64,000 nt of DNA from Maridesulfovibrio frigidus DSM 17176 (GTDB taxonomy: Bacteria > Desulfobacterota > Desulfovibrionia > Desulfovibrionales > Desulfovibrionaceae). The stretch is taken from the NCBI RefSeq assembly GCF_000711735.1, contig NZ_JONL01000007.1, positions 62,001 to 126,000 on the forward strand, given 5' to 3'. The position numbers were made by a program, and so were the translations under genes. A model generated the notes under the pieces. The model did no database searches, was not told where the DNA came from, and saw nothing but the letters and a program-made list of their open reading frames with translations. Of the stretch, positions 36,748-46,409 are shown piece after piece (position 1 is the first letter of the stretch; every line of letters begins with the position of its first letter).

Positions 36748-37629
36748 ATGGATTTAAAAGAGCTTGGTTCCCGACTAAAAGCGGAAAGAGAACGTCAAGG
36801 ATTTACCATAGAACAGATCATGGAGCTTACTAAAATTAGCCGAGTGAATGTATATGCTATTGAAGATGGCAATAAAAAAGATTTTCCTCACCCGGTGTAC
36901 GCTAAAGGTTTTATAAAGAACTATGCGAAAGTTCTAGGCCTTAATTCTGAAGAAATCGGTGAAGAATTTTCGAAATTTTATTCTGTCGATGAAGAGCCTG
37001 AAGAAAGTTTGCAAAACAGCTTTGATCAGAACAACTCAGCACAAAAAGATTATTCAGTAAAATCGAGTAGATCTTCATTTGCATCTATATTGATGATTTT
37101 AGTTTTGATTGGAGTTTTAGCAGGATTTATTTATTACCTGCACGACAATGCTTTACTCGATTTTGGTAAGACCGATCAGGTTGAAGTTGTAGTTGAAGAA
37201 GCTCCCGAGGTTGCAACTAATTCTGAAGCGGATAGTGAGGAGCTTGAAGTTGTAGTTGAAACTCAAGCCGAGGAGTCAGAACAGGAAGCTGCTACTGAAG
37301 CTCAGGCTGTCGAGGAAGTTAAAGCTGAAGAAGTCGTAATAGTTCCTGAAGAGGAAGCGACTACAACTCCTGTAGCACAAGTACAGGGAAATAATGTAGT
37401 AATTACAGCAAAGCCAAATCAGGCTTGCTGGCTTAAAGTTTCAATTGATGGCAAAAGCAGTGAGTATGTTCTTAACAAATCACAATCACTGCTGCTTTCA
37501 TACGACAAAAGCTTAAAGATAAAATTTGGTAATGGCGGCGGAGTTGATGTTACATACAACGGCAAACCTTTCGTTTTCAATGCTGTTGAAGGTAAAGTAA
37601 AAACTGTTGATTTCCCTGTTTCTGAATAG
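36748..37629 (+). CDS. rodZ: RodZ-like cell-shape protein (HTH + TM + DUF4115)
   Basis: RodZ anchors the MreB cytoskeleton to the membrane and keeps rod shape. From ATG 36748 (293 residues; GAGGG just upstream) the order is a cytoplasmic Xre-type helix-turn-helix (about 3-70), a membrane helix (about 112-132) and a Glu/Val/Ala-rich acidic periplasmic linker (about 145-215) with two near copies of EVVVE. A DUF4115 beta domain (about 222-290) follows, with CWLKVSIDGK and VDVTYNGKPF. MreB is not in the window. Confidence 0.9.
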   Translation: MDLKELGSRLKAERERQGFTIEQIMELTKISRVNVYAIEDGNKKDFPHPVYAKGFIKNYAKVLGLNSEEIGEEFSKFYSVDEEPEESLQNSFDQNNSAQKDYSVKSSRSSFASILMILVLIGVLAGFIYYLHDNALLDFGKTDQVEVVVEEAPEVATNSEADSEELEVVVETQAEESEQEAATEAQAVEEVKAEEVVIVPEEEATTTPVAQVQGNNVVITAKPNQACWLKVSIDGKSSEYVLNKSQSLLLSYDKSLKIKFGNGGGVDVTYNGKPFVFNAVEGKVKTVDFPVSE

Positions 37630-37648
37630 AAATTTCAGTGCTTAAAAA

Positions 37649-38389
37649 ATGGAAACAACAGAAAAAGTTTTAATTCTTAAAACAGGAAAATTTAAAGAAA
37701 ATGACCTCTGGGTGAGATTTTTATCAGCCTCAAGAGGTGTGCAAACAGCTTTCGCATTTGGCGGCAGTAGAAGCCGGAAAAGATTCGGTGGCTGTTTAGA
37801 ACCTTTCTCGATGGTTCTCTTCAAAATTGAAAGCAATAAGACTGGAGCATATCAGGTCCTTAAAGAAGGAAGCCTGATGAAAAGTTATCCCGGAATACGA
37901 ACAGATATTCGTAAAATGGGGCTTGCGGCAAATTGTTTAAAATTTATTGAATCAGCTGGAACAGAGAAAGAAAGTAGTCGCAGAGTATATGATCTTTTAT
38001 CTGCAACTCTTGATGCTATTGAAGAGTCAGAGCCTGATGATTTTTTCCCGTTATTTTTTAGAGCGAAGGTTGCATTCGAACAAGGGTACAATCCAGACTT
38101 TACAATTTGCTCACTATGCGGCAAACCTCTTTTCAGCTCTCGTCCTGTAGTATTTGATGTGGAAAAGGGTGGTATAATCTGCTCTGACTGCGATAGCGGC
38201 AGGCGAGGGAACACTGTCAGCTCCGGAACGATTCGTACGCTGGCATGGATTCAGGATACCGGGCCTGCGAACTGGATGTCTCTGAACATCCCATATGAAA
38301 TCAGGCAGGAATGCTTTGCAGTCATGGACAGATTCATGGCTTATCATATGGGCCTAGTTTGGGAAGGAAGTAGTTATAGAAAAATTTAG
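37649..38389 (+). CDS. recO: DNA repair protein RecO
   Basis: RecO anneals single strands and helps load RecA in the RecFOR gap-repair pathway. The 246 residues include the N-terminal OB fold (about 1-80, KVLILKTGKFKENDLWVRFL) and a helical domain with a four-cysteine zinc site (CSLC and CSDC, about 151-178). It follows rodZ by 19 bases and ends before the AT-rich leader of glyQ. Confidence 0.92.
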   Translation: METTEKVLILKTGKFKENDLWVRFLSASRGVQTAFAFGGSRSRKRFGGCLEPFSMVLFKIESNKTGAYQVLKEGSLMKSYPGIRTDIRKMGLAANCLKFIESAGTEKESSRRVYDLLSATLDAIEESEPDDFFPLFFRAKVAFEQGYNPDFTICSLCGKPLFSSRPVVFDVEKGGIICSDCDSGRRGNTVSSGTIRTLAWIQDTGPANWMSLNIPYEIRQECFAVMDRFMAYHMGLVWEGSSYRKI

Positions 38390-38598
38390 TAATGCTCACA
38401 GTCTAATCTTAATTTGGTAGGCTAGACTGATTTGCATTTTGTTTTAGATTTTTTCAAATAATAAAATATTGATAAAGTCTAAATAAAGTCTGTTGTTATT
38501 TGTTGATAAGTCGGACATTTTTGACTTTATACACAGCGTATAATTGTTAATAATGAATCTATAGAAAGTGTAGTTTTTTTCTAGATGTGAGGATTTTA

Positions 38599-39471
38599 AT
38601 GAATTTTCAGAATGTTATACTTACGTTACAGAACTTTTGGTCTGATTACGGTTGTTGTTTGGTTCAGCCCCTAGATATTGAAGTAGGTGCCGGAACATTC
38701 AACCCATCAACCTTTTTCAGAGTGATCGGTCCTGAACCTTGGGATGCTGCTTATGTCGAACCTTGCCGTCGTCCTACAGATGGACGCTATGGTGAAAACC
38801 CGAATAGGCTTCAGCATTATTTCCAGTTTCAGGTTGTCTTAAAACCATCTCCTGACAATGTTCAGGACCTATACCTCAAGAGCCTTGAAGCCCTTGGGAT
38901 AGACCAGGCAGCTCACGACATCCGCTTTGTCGAAGATGACTGGGAATCTCCAACACTGGGTGCTTGGGGGCTAGGCTGGGAAGTTTGGCTTAATGGAATG
39001 GAAGTAACTCAGTTTACCTACTTTCAACAGTGTGGGGGGATAGACCTCAGCCCTGTCACCGTCGAAATAACATACGGACTCGAAAGAATTAGTATGTATT
39101 TACAAGGTGTAGAATCAGTCTACGACCTGATGTGGAATGATAAGATTACGTACGGTCAGATCTTCCATCAGAACGAAATTGAGAATTCCAAATATAATTT
39201 TGAACTCAGTGATTCGGCCATGCTTCTTGACCTTTTCAATAAGTATGAAGCTGAAAGTTTGAGACTGTGCGAAGAAGGACTTCCTCGCCCTGCATATGAC
39301 TACTGTCTAAAATGCTCTCATACATTCAATATGCTTGATGCTCGCGGCGCAATATCCATTACCGAGCGTGCAACTTATATAGGCAGAGTGCGTACTTTGG
39401 CTTCAGCGGCGGCAAAACTTTACTCAGAAGAACGCGCTGAAATGAACTACCCCATGCTTGAAAACGATTAA
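38599..39471 (+). CDS. glyQ: Glycyl-tRNA synthetase alpha subunit
   Basis: GlyQ is the catalytic chain of the bacterial alpha2beta2 glycyl-tRNA synthetase. The 290-residue protein shows [20 protein letters not shown] at the start, the [11 protein letters not shown] segment, class II motifs and [19 protein letters not shown] start at ATG 38599 after GAGGA; an in-frame GTG at 38587 would place that site within the gene. glyS follows after 17 bases. The 209-base leader (38390-38598) is AT-rich with a TATAAT at 38539-38544, but no convincing -35. Confidence 0.96.
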   Translation: MNFQNVILTLQNFWSDYGCCLVQPLDIEVGAGTFNPSTFFRVIGPEPWDAAYVEPCRRPTDGRYGENPNRLQHYFQFQVVLKPSPDNVQDLYLKSLEALGIDQAAHDIRFVEDDWESPTLGAWGLGWEVWLNGMEVTQFTYFQQCGGIDLSPVTVEITYGLERISMYLQGVESVYDLMWNDKITYGQIFHQNEIENSKYNFELSDSAMLLDLFNKYEAESLRLCEEGLPRPAYDYCLKCSHTFNMLDARGAISITERATYIGRVRTLASAAAKLYSEERAEMNYPMLEND

Positions 39472-39488
39472 AAAAAACGGAATTTGAT

Positions 39489-41582
39489 ATGGCCGATTTT
39501 ATACTTGAAATAGGTATTGAAGAGATGCCCGCCCGCTTCGTTCCACGTTTGGGTGAGGATATTAAAAATATATTCAGCAGTCTGCTTAGCGAAAATATGA
39601 TTGACTCTGCGTCAGTTGAAGCTTTTGCAACACCCCGCAGACTTACTGTATCTGTAAAAGACATAGCTCTTGATCAGAAAAAAGTTGAAGAGGAAGTCTC
39701 TGGTCCTCCGGCAAGAATAGCTTACGATGCTGACGGAAAGCCAACCAAAGCTTGTGATGGTTTCGTAAAATCGCAAGGGATTACTCTTGAAGATATTTAT
39801 ATCATTGAGACCCCTAAAGGTGATTATCTCGGAGCTAAAAAGACTGTCGGTGGAGCTAAAACAGTAGATATTCTTCCAGAAATTTGCCTAACAGCAATTA
39901 AAAAGCTTTCATTCCCTAAAAAGATGAAGTGGGGCAGCCTAGACTTCACTTTCGGTCGTCCGCTGCGCTGGCTGCTTTGCCTATGCGGTGAGACCGTTAT
40001 TGACTTTGAACTGGCTGAGCTATCTTCTGGACGCCTGACATACGGTCACCGTGTTATGGGTCCCGGACCATTTGAAGTTCCGACAGCTTCAGATTATTTC
40101 AAAATAATTGATGAAAAATGCTCTATTGTCATTTCCCCCGAAAAACGCGGTGAATTGGTACAAGAAGAGGGCAACAAACTTGCTTCTGAGCTTAACGGTT
40201 CAGTTGTATGGAAAGACAGCCTCCTTCAGGAAGTCAGCAATCTTGTTGAACTCCCCATGCCTATCATCGGCAATTTTGATGAATCCTTTCTCGAACTTCC
40301 AAAAGAAGTTCTGCTTACAAGCATGGAAAGCCATCAGAAATGTTTCGGTATTCAGAAAGAAGACGGCGGCTTGCTTCCGCACTTCCTCTGTACTTTGAAC
40401 CTTGTTCCTAAAGAAATAGAACTAGTTCGTAAGGGCTGGGAGAAAGTTCTTAAAGCAAGACTTGAAGATGGTCGCTTTTTCTGGGCTAAAGACCTTGATA
40501 CCGAATTCAGTGTCTGGCTTGAGAAGCTTGAAAATGTTGTATTCCTTGGACCTCTTGGAACCATGGGTGACAAATCCCGCAGGATGGAACGCTTAGCCGC
40601 TCTGATAGCAGGAAAAGTTGACCCGGACATGCAGACCGAAATGGCCAGAGCAGGCAGAATTGCCAAAGCTGACCTTGTTTCTGAAATGGTTAATGAATTT
40701 GACAAACTACAAGGCCTTATGGGCGGTATCTACGCAGCTAAACGCGGCGAAGACGAAGTTGTCTGCAAAGCTATCAGCGAGCAGTATCTTCCAGCCGGAC
40801 CAGAAAGCCCTGTTCCTTCCACCCTCGGTGGAGCTATAATTTCCATGACTGATAAAGCTGATACGCTCGTCGGCTGCTTTGGTCTAAATAAAATACCTAC
40901 CGGTGCTAACGACGCCTACGCTCTCAGGCGCGCAGCCCTTGGTATTATCCGGATGATCCTGGAATACGGATTAAGCGTCGACATCCTCGAAATACTCGAC
41001 ATTGCTTATGAAGGTTATTCTAAGGAAATTAAATGGAAGCTTGAAAAAGCTGAGATTCTTGAAAAGCTTGGAGATTTCATTTCCAGCAGACTCCGTGCCT
41101 ACTTTACTGGGCAGGGATATAAAACAAGAGTCGTTGACGCTGCTTTGGGTGCCGGATTCAGAGACGTAACTGCACTTAAAGCTAGAGTTGAAGCTTTATC
41201 TGAATTTGCGAAAGAAGATGGATTCGAACAGGCGGTGCTTACTTTTAAGCGAGCATCCAACATTATCAAAAAGCAGGGTAGTGAAGCAGGTCTGGTTTTA
41301 ACTGGTGGTTACGAAGTTGCAAAACTTATAGAACCACAGGAAAAAGATCTTGCTACCAAACTCGATGATACTGCGGCCCGTTTCGAAGAACTTTGGAATA
41401 ATGACGACTTCACGAATCTCTTTGGAATTCTTGGAGAATTAAGACCATTCGTGGATGACTTTTTTGATAATGTCATGGTCATCAGCGAAGATGAAACATT
41501 AAAAATTAATAGGCTTAATCTGCTCCAAGCTCTAGTCGATAGATTGAGCAGACTGGCCGATTTCGGCGCGCTACAGGTTTAA
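39489..41582 (+). CDS. glyS: Glycyl-tRNA synthetase beta subunit
   Basis: GlyS is the tRNA-binding partner of GlyQ. The 697-residue length is normal. It starts with the family motif LEIGIEEMPARFVP (about 6-19), includes MKWGSLDFTFGRPLRWLLCL, the HD-like region LVSEMVNEFDKLQGLMGG, and a C-terminal anticodon-binding domain with DDFFDNVMV near 658. It is in one operon with glyQ. Confidence 0.96.
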   Translation: MADFILEIGIEEMPARFVPRLGEDIKNIFSSLLSENMIDSASVEAFATPRRLTVSVKDIALDQKKVEEEVSGPPARIAYDADGKPTKACDGFVKSQGITLEDIYIIETPKGDYLGAKKTVGGAKTVDILPEICLTAIKKLSFPKKMKWGSLDFTFGRPLRWLLCLCGETVIDFELAELSSGRLTYGHRVMGPGPFEVPTASDYFKIIDEKCSIVISPEKRGELVQEEGNKLASELNGSVVWKDSLLQEVSNLVELPMPIIGNFDESFLELPKEVLLTSMESHQKCFGIQKEDGGLLPHFLCTLNLVPKEIELVRKGWEKVLKARLEDGRFFWAKDLDTEFSVWLEKLENVVFLGPLGTMGDKSRRMERLAALIAGKVDPDMQTEMARAGRIAKADLVSEMVNEFDKLQGLMGGIYAAKRGEDEVVCKAISEQYLPAGPESPVPSTLGGAIISMTDKADTLVGCFGLNKIPTGANDAYALRRAALGIIRMILEYGLSVDILEILDIAYEGYSKEIKWKLEKAEILEKLGDFISSRLRAYFTGQGYKTRVVDAALGAGFRDVTALKARVEALSEFAKEDGFEQAVLTFKRASNIIKKQGSEAGLVLTGGYEVAKLIEPQEKDLATKLDDTAARFEELWNNDDFTNLFGILGELRPFVDDFFDNVMVISEDETLKINRLNLLQALVDRLSRLADFGALQV

Positions 41583-41661
41583 CCTGTCGTCCGTTTTTAT
41601 AATTCACTTGTTATTTTCAACTTTTATTATATTTTTTATTACTAAAAAGTGCTATCAAAGC

Positions 41662-41689
41662 TTGACAATAGCGAATGATTTTGGTTAAT
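41662..41689 (+). promoter_or_regulatory. Candidate rpsT promoter
   Basis: TTGACA (41662-41667, full consensus) and GTTAAT (41684-41689, 4 of 6) are 16 bases apart, and rpsT starts 73 bases later. A CTCCGG/CCGGAG hairpin (41712-41727) lies in the resulting leader. Confidence 0.55.
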
Positions 41690-41762
41690 GACCGTTTTTG
41701 TTAGAACGCAACTCCGGCTGTCCGGAGAAAGAAATACAAATTTAAGATACAGGAGAAATACC

Positions 41763-42026
41763 TTGGCTAATCATAAATCAGCACTCAAAAGACACCGTCA
41801 GAGCCTCGTTCGTCAGTCACGCAACAACATGGTACGTACTCGTATCAAAAATGTTGTAAAAGATGTTCGTGCAGCAGTAGAAGCTAACGACACTGAGCTT
41901 GCTTCAGCAACTCTTCGTAAAGCTACAGCAACTCTCGACGCAGCAGCTACAAAGAAAGTAATCCACGCACGTTGTGCAGCACGTAGGATCTCTCGTCTTC
42001 ACGCTGCAGTCAACAAGATGGCGTAA
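41763..42026 (+). CDS. rpsT: 30S ribosomal protein S20
   Basis: S20 binds 16S rRNA early in 30S assembly. The protein (87 residues) begins with a TTG codon at 41763, seven bases after AGGAG (41751-41755). The sequence (M)[13 protein letters not shown] is the classic S20 start, so the longer open frame from 41688 is not the real one. The product is Lys/Arg/Ala-rich and ends in HAAVNKMA. Non-AUG starts are also known for S20 in enterobacteria. A promoter lies at 41662-41689 and a terminator at 42060-42089. Confidence 0.96.
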   Translation: MANHKSALKRHRQSLVRQSRNNMVRTRIKNVVKDVRAAVEANDTELASATLRKATATLDAAATKKVIHARCAARRISRLHAAVNKMA

Positions 42027-42059
42027 CGCATTTAACATCTTGTTTTTGCAAAGAATATC

Positions 42060-42089
42060 AAGCCCGTTGCTTAATGCAACGGGCTTTTT
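42060..42089 (+). terminator. Rho-independent terminator after rpsT
   Basis: AGCCCGTTGC (42061-42070) pairs perfectly with GCAACGGGCT (42076-42085) around a TTAAT loop, followed by T. Confidence 0.93.
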
Positions 42090-42239
42090 CTGTTTGACTG
42101 AAATAGATCTATTTATTAAGTAGAATGTCGATGGCAATATTGCTGAATTTCGGCTATTAAGACGTAATAATTTCAGGTTTCAAGGTGTTTTCACTTTTTC
42201 GCTTTCAGGTGTTATTTGATTTTAGATGAGGAGTAGCTT

Positions 42240-43604
42240 TTGAGGGTTATAATTGTTGGAGCCGGTGAAGTTGGGTTTAATGTTGCCCGCCGCCTATCCG
42301 GTGAGAATAAAGACGTTGTTGTCATAGACAAAAATTCAAAAGCTCTTACCAGAGTTTCTGAAACTTTGGATGTTCAGACAATACTTGGATCTGGCTCAAA
42401 TCCAGAAATATTGGAACAGGCCGGAGTTCAAGAAGCGGATATTTTTCTAGCGGTAACTGATAAAGATGAGATCAATCTTATCTCTACTTTTCTTGCGAAC
42501 CGCATCGCTCCAAAAATCATCAAACTTGCTCGCATCAGAAATGAAGACTACACAAAGTATCCAGAGATGTTTACAGAAGGTGATCTTAGAATTGATACCC
42601 TTATTAATCCTGATGAAGAAGTCGTTGAATCCATATTAAGAGTTATGAGTGTTCCCGGAGCCGTCGAAATCAATGACTTCGTTGGCGGTAAGGTTCGTCT
42701 TATCGGAGTGAAGCTTCCGAAAGAAAGCCCGCTCACTGGCGTAACACTCATGAACATCAAAGAACACCTCGGCGGTGTTGATGTTGTTATCGCGGCCTTA
42801 GTACGCGAAGACAGACTAATTATTCCTGGTGGTCTTGATACAATTGAAGAAGGCGATATTGTTTATTTTGCATGTGTTCGCGATCAGCAAGATAAACTAT
42901 TGAAACTTGCTGGAATTCTTTCTGATCCAATTCGTAAAGTTCTTATAGTTGGCGGCGGAAACGTTGGACTTCTTCTTGCCCAAGCTCTCGATAACAAAAA
43001 ATTTCATACAAGACTTCTCGACCGCGACCCAGAACGGTGCGCTGAACTTTCTGAGAATCTGGACCGGATTATTGTCTTACACGGCGATGGAACGGACCAA
43101 GACTTACTGAAAGAAGAGAATGTCGGCGACCTTGATATGGTCATATCTGTTACTGGTGATGAGGAGATGAATATTCTATCTTGCCTACTCGCTAAAAATT
43201 TAGGAGCGCGCAAGACAATTACCCGCATCAGTAATTTTGCATACATTCCTCTGATTGAACCGATTGGTATTGATCATCTTGTTTGCCCTAGACTTTCCGC
43301 AATTAATTCTATTTTACATTTTGTCAGACAAGGTAAAGTTATTTCTGCCGTTTCCATTAAAGGGGAAGAAGCTGAAGCTCTTGAAGCTATTGCACAAGAG
43401 AACTCAGGAATCGTAGGCAAACCAATTATGGATCTTCATCTACCGAAGGGTACTCTGATTCTATGCTTCCAGCGCGGCGAAGAAGTTATCATCCCGACAG
43501 GTCTAACGGTTATTGAGCCGAACGACAGACTGCTCATTATTTCAACACGCAAAAATATTTCAGCAATCGAAGACGCTCTCACCACTAAGTTGGAGTATTA
43601 CTAA
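42240..43604 (+). CDS. trkA: Trk potassium uptake regulator TrkA
   Basis: TrkA is the cytoplasmic NAD(H)/ATP-binding gating ring of the Trk potassium system. The 454 residues contain two RCK halves: each has a Rossmann motif (VIIVGAGEVGFNVA at the start, VLIVGGGNVGLLLA near 233) followed by a TrkA-C domain. TTG 42240 is the start, six bases after GAGGAG. The stop overlaps the trkH ATG (TAATG), so the two subunits are coupled. Confidence 0.96.
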   Translation: MRVIIVGAGEVGFNVARRLSGENKDVVVIDKNSKALTRVSETLDVQTILGSGSNPEILEQAGVQEADIFLAVTDKDEINLISTFLANRIAPKIIKLARIRNEDYTKYPEMFTEGDLRIDTLINPDEEVVESILRVMSVPGAVEINDFVGGKVRLIGVKLPKESPLTGVTLMNIKEHLGGVDVVIAALVREDRLIIPGGLDTIEEGDIVYFACVRDQQDKLLKLAGILSDPIRKVLIVGGGNVGLLLAQALDNKKFHTRLLDRDPERCAELSENLDRIIVLHGDGTDQDLLKEENVGDLDMVISVTGDEEMNILSCLLAKNLGARKTITRISNFAYIPLIEPIGIDHLVCPRLSAINSILHFVRQGKVISAVSIKGEEAEALEAIAQENSGIVGKPIMDLHLPKGTLILCFQRGEEVIIPTGLTVIEPNDRLLIISTRKNISAIEDALTTKLEYY

Positions 43605-45058
43605 TGCGTTGGAAGGTTGTTCTGCACATTATCGGAGCACTCGTTTTGTGCGTCGGTCTTACAATGATAATGCCTCTCGGATTTTCATTGTACTACCAAG
43701 ACTCCGGCATAATGCCCTTAATCCAGTCAATGGTGATTTCTTGCCTTTGTGGATTAGGGCTTTTCTATGGTTTTCGCAGCAAAGACGAGAACAAAGGACT
43801 AAGTCACAGAGAGGGGATGGCAATTGTCGCACTCGGCTGGGTTGCGGCTGGTTTTTTCGGTTCACTCCCATTCTATTTAGGTGATGTCTTCACCAACAAC
43901 GTAGATTGTTTTTTTGAATCATTATCAGGCTTTACCACAACTGGTTCGTCAGTAATGAATGATATTGAAAGTGTTGCGAAAGGAATACTTTTCTGGCGCA
44001 GTCTTACTCATTGGCTAGGCGGAATGGGTATTATTGTTCTCTCGCTTGCTATTCTTCCTTTCCTCGGCGTCGGCGGTATGCAGCTTTATAAAGCAGAAGT
44101 TCCCGGACCAGTGCCGGATAAGCTTAAGCCGCGCATTAAAGATACAGCCCTAGTACTGTGGAAAGTTTATCTACTTTTCTCCGGCATTGAATTTGTCTTA
44201 CTTATGTTTGGTGGTATGGATGTTTTCGATGCTCTTTGTCACACCTTCGGAACACTCGCAACAGGCGGATTTTCTACCAAAAATACTTCTGTAGCCTATT
44301 TTAACAGTGCCTATATTGATTACGTAATTACTTTCTTTATGTTAGTTGCCGGAATAAATTTCAGCCTTCATTACCAGATGTTAAAAGGGCGTCCTTTACT
44401 ATTATGGCGTGACCCTGAATTTCGCTTTTTTGGTGTTGTAACGGCCGTAATCACAGTAATTGTTACAATCGTGGTTTACGCTGCCAATGATTACGAGACT
44501 GTTGCGGATACATTCAGATATACATCATTTCAAGTTGCCTCAATTATGAGTACGACGGGTTATGCCACCGCCGACTATGAAATTTGGCCTGCGCTGGCGC
44601 AAGGACTACTACTCTTTTGTATGTTTCTCGGTGGCTGTGCCGGATCAACTAGTGGAGGTATGAAGCACCTGCGCATCATGCTTCTTCTAAAGCAGTCCTA
44701 CCAAGAGATATTCCGAATTATTCACCCACGCTCAGTAAACAGAGTAAAGCTCGGCAAAACGGTTGTTAAGCCTGAAACAATGAATGACATACTTGGATTT
44801 GCGGTTCTTTGGATAGCTCTTCTCGTCATTTGCGGTCTTGTTGTCGCGGCAACAGGCGTGGACGTCGTTTCCGCATTTTCAGCATCACTTGCCTGCATCG
44901 GCAATATCGGACCGGGCATAGGCTCAGTTGGACCTACTGACAACTTTTCTCATATTCCCGAAGTAGGGAAGTGGGCATTAATTTTCTGCATGCTCCTAGG
45001 ACGACTTGAAATTTATACCGTTATTGTCCTTTGTGTCCCTGAATTTTGGAGAAAATAA
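43604..45058 (+). CDS. trkH: Trk/Ktr potassium channel subunit TrkH
   Basis: TrkH forms the membrane potassium pathway gated by TrkA. The 484-residue protein has many membrane helices and four pore-loop repeats with Gly filter residues, visible as SGFTTTGSS, HTFGTLATGGFST, IMSTTGYATADY and ACIGNIGPGIG. The GGCAGSTSGGMKHLR segment is typical of the family. It overlaps trkA by one base. No ktr regulator or c-di-AMP riboswitch is seen upstream. Confidence 0.96.
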   Translation: MRWKVVLHIIGALVLCVGLTMIMPLGFSLYYQDSGIMPLIQSMVISCLCGLGLFYGFRSKDENKGLSHREGMAIVALGWVAAGFFGSLPFYLGDVFTNNVDCFFESLSGFTTTGSSVMNDIESVAKGILFWRSLTHWLGGMGIIVLSLAILPFLGVGGMQLYKAEVPGPVPDKLKPRIKDTALVLWKVYLLFSGIEFVLLMFGGMDVFDALCHTFGTLATGGFSTKNTSVAYFNSAYIDYVITFFMLVAGINFSLHYQMLKGRPLLLWRDPEFRFFGVVTAVITVIVTIVVYAANDYETVADTFRYTSFQVASIMSTTGYATADYEIWPALAQGLLLFCMFLGGCAGSTSGGMKHLRIMLLLKQSYQEIFRIIHPRSVNRVKLGKTVVKPETMNDILGFAVLWIALLVICGLVVAATGVDVVSAFSASLACIGNIGPGIGSVGPTDNFSHIPEVGKWALIFCMLLGRLEIYTVIVLCVPEFWRK

Positions 45059-45073
45059 TCTAATACATATCGA

Positions 45074-45101
45074 TTGACCAAGCTATTTCCGATATTATTA
45101 G
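45074..45101 (+). promoter_or_regulatory. Candidate promoter of the FkbM-like gene
   Basis: TTGACC (45074-45079) and TATTAG (45096-45101) are 16 bases apart, 68 bases before the gene start at 45169. Confidence 0.3.
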
Positions 45102-45168
45102 CAAGCTGTTTTAATTAAATATTTATCATGTCTCTATGACACTTTATATTTAACAGGGAGATCATAAT

Positions 45169-46332
45169 ATGGACTTTTCGAGTATCAACTACATACATCC
45201 TGATGAGATCCCTTTAAATGCTACTATCTGTCTTTATGGAACTGGACAGGGCGGTGAAGAGTCATACAAGCTTCTAAAATCAATGAGGCCTGATGTTAAG
45301 GTTGCCGCTTTTGCTGACACCTTTAAAACCGGAAAGTTCCTTGAGAGACCTATTCTTACCCCGCAAGAACTTGCAGAACAACAAGACAACTTTGCTTTAA
45401 CAATAGTCTGCTCGCTTTATTTCCTTGAAATACAAAAAGTACTTAATACAAATAATATAAAGAAATTTGGTTTTTTTGCATGGCCTAAATTCTTCAAATA
45501 TGTATTTTTTCCAAAAGATCTATCCTCAGTTCAAGATAAAATAAATAAAATATCAAGTAAGCTTGAAACAGAAGATGACAGAAGGTTGTTTGGAGATCTT
45601 TGCGATGCACGCTCAATAAATTCTACCTTAACTTATATTAAAACATCAGATGACGGCATCCCTAGTATAATATTTAAAGATCACCATAATCTAAAATCTT
45701 TATACCCTGAAAATACCGCTGTAAGCTATTTTGATTTTATTGATCTTTCAATTGTAGAATATGCTGTACAAGGTGGCGTTTACGATGGGGGAGAGGCTGT
45801 TTTTATGATTGAAAACTGCCCCAAACTTATCAAACTGTTTGGTTTTGAACCACTCGGCTCAAGTTCACTAGATATTTCAAATTCTAAAAAATTAGATGAT
45901 TCTAAAAAATTTCAGTTAATTGAAAAAGGGCTATGGAATAGTTCTAAGCAAGTTACTTTTATAGCCAATGGATCTGCTAGTTGCGTAAATTCAAATGTTA
46001 GCAATGATGGTAAAGATAAAATTAACCTATGCTCACTAAATGACGAAGCCCAAAATATTTCGCTTAAAAAATTAGATTTTCTGTTTTGTGATATTGAAAA
46101 TGCCGAAATTCCAATGTTAGAAGGGGCTATTGATTTAATCGTTGCAAGTAGAACTCAACTTGCAATTTGTTTTTACCACTCAAAAAAACAATTTATAGAC
46201 ACCCCACTTATGCTAATGGATCACCTTGAAGATTATGTTTTTAAGATTGGACACTATTCACTGAGTTCAGATGAAAGCGTTTTCTATGCAATTCCTCGTG
46301 AAAAATATTCCGGTTATCAAACCTATTCATAA
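45169..46332 (+). CDS. FkbM-like methyltransferase domain protein
   Basis: The 387-residue protein has a short N-terminal nucleotide-binding-like part (about 18-110, ICLYGTGQGGEESYKLL), a linker, and a C-terminal FkbM-type methyltransferase region (about 190-380). In that region YDGGEAVF stands for motif I, FGFEPLG for motif II, and DFLFCDIENAEIPMLEGA plus LAICFYHSKKQFIDTP match the usual late FkbM motifs. Motif I is less canonical than normal. Such proteins methylate sugars or other small molecules in glycan or surface pathways. The gene is AT-rich, has its own terminator, and sits alone between trkH and nadB, so it may be an acquired gene. Confidence 0.7.
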   Translation: MDFSSINYIHPDEIPLNATICLYGTGQGGEESYKLLKSMRPDVKVAAFADTFKTGKFLERPILTPQELAEQQDNFALTIVCSLYFLEIQKVLNTNNIKKFGFFAWPKFFKYVFFPKDLSSVQDKINKISSKLETEDDRRLFGDLCDARSINSTLTYIKTSDDGIPSIIFKDHHNLKSLYPENTAVSYFDFIDLSIVEYAVQGGVYDGGEAVFMIENCPKLIKLFGFEPLGSSSLDISNSKKLDDSKKFQLIEKGLWNSSKQVTFIANGSASCVNSNVSNDGKDKINLCSLNDEAQNISLKKLDFLFCDIENAEIPMLEGAIDLIVASRTQLAICFYHSKKQFIDTPLMLMDHLEDYVFKIGHYSLSSDESVFYAIPREKYSGYQTYS

Positions 46333-46343
46333 CAAATTTTAGA

Positions 46344-46398
46344 ATTCCAAATAAAAATGGCCTTGAACGAAAAGTTCAAGGCCATTTTTATTTGGAAT
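46344..46398. terminator. Long bidirectional terminator between the FkbM-like gene and nadB
   Basis: A perfect 25-bp stem (46344-46368 with 46374-46398) with loop GAAAA has A and T tracts inside both arms, so each converging transcript gets its own U-rich end. Confidence 0.93.
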
Positions 46399-46409
46399 AA
46401 TTGATTGTA

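Noticed and set aside
41688-41762. N-terminal extension of ribosomal protein S20
   Set aside because: The extension includes the -10 region and leader hairpin, and S20 clearly starts at [10 protein letters not shown] after AGGAG.
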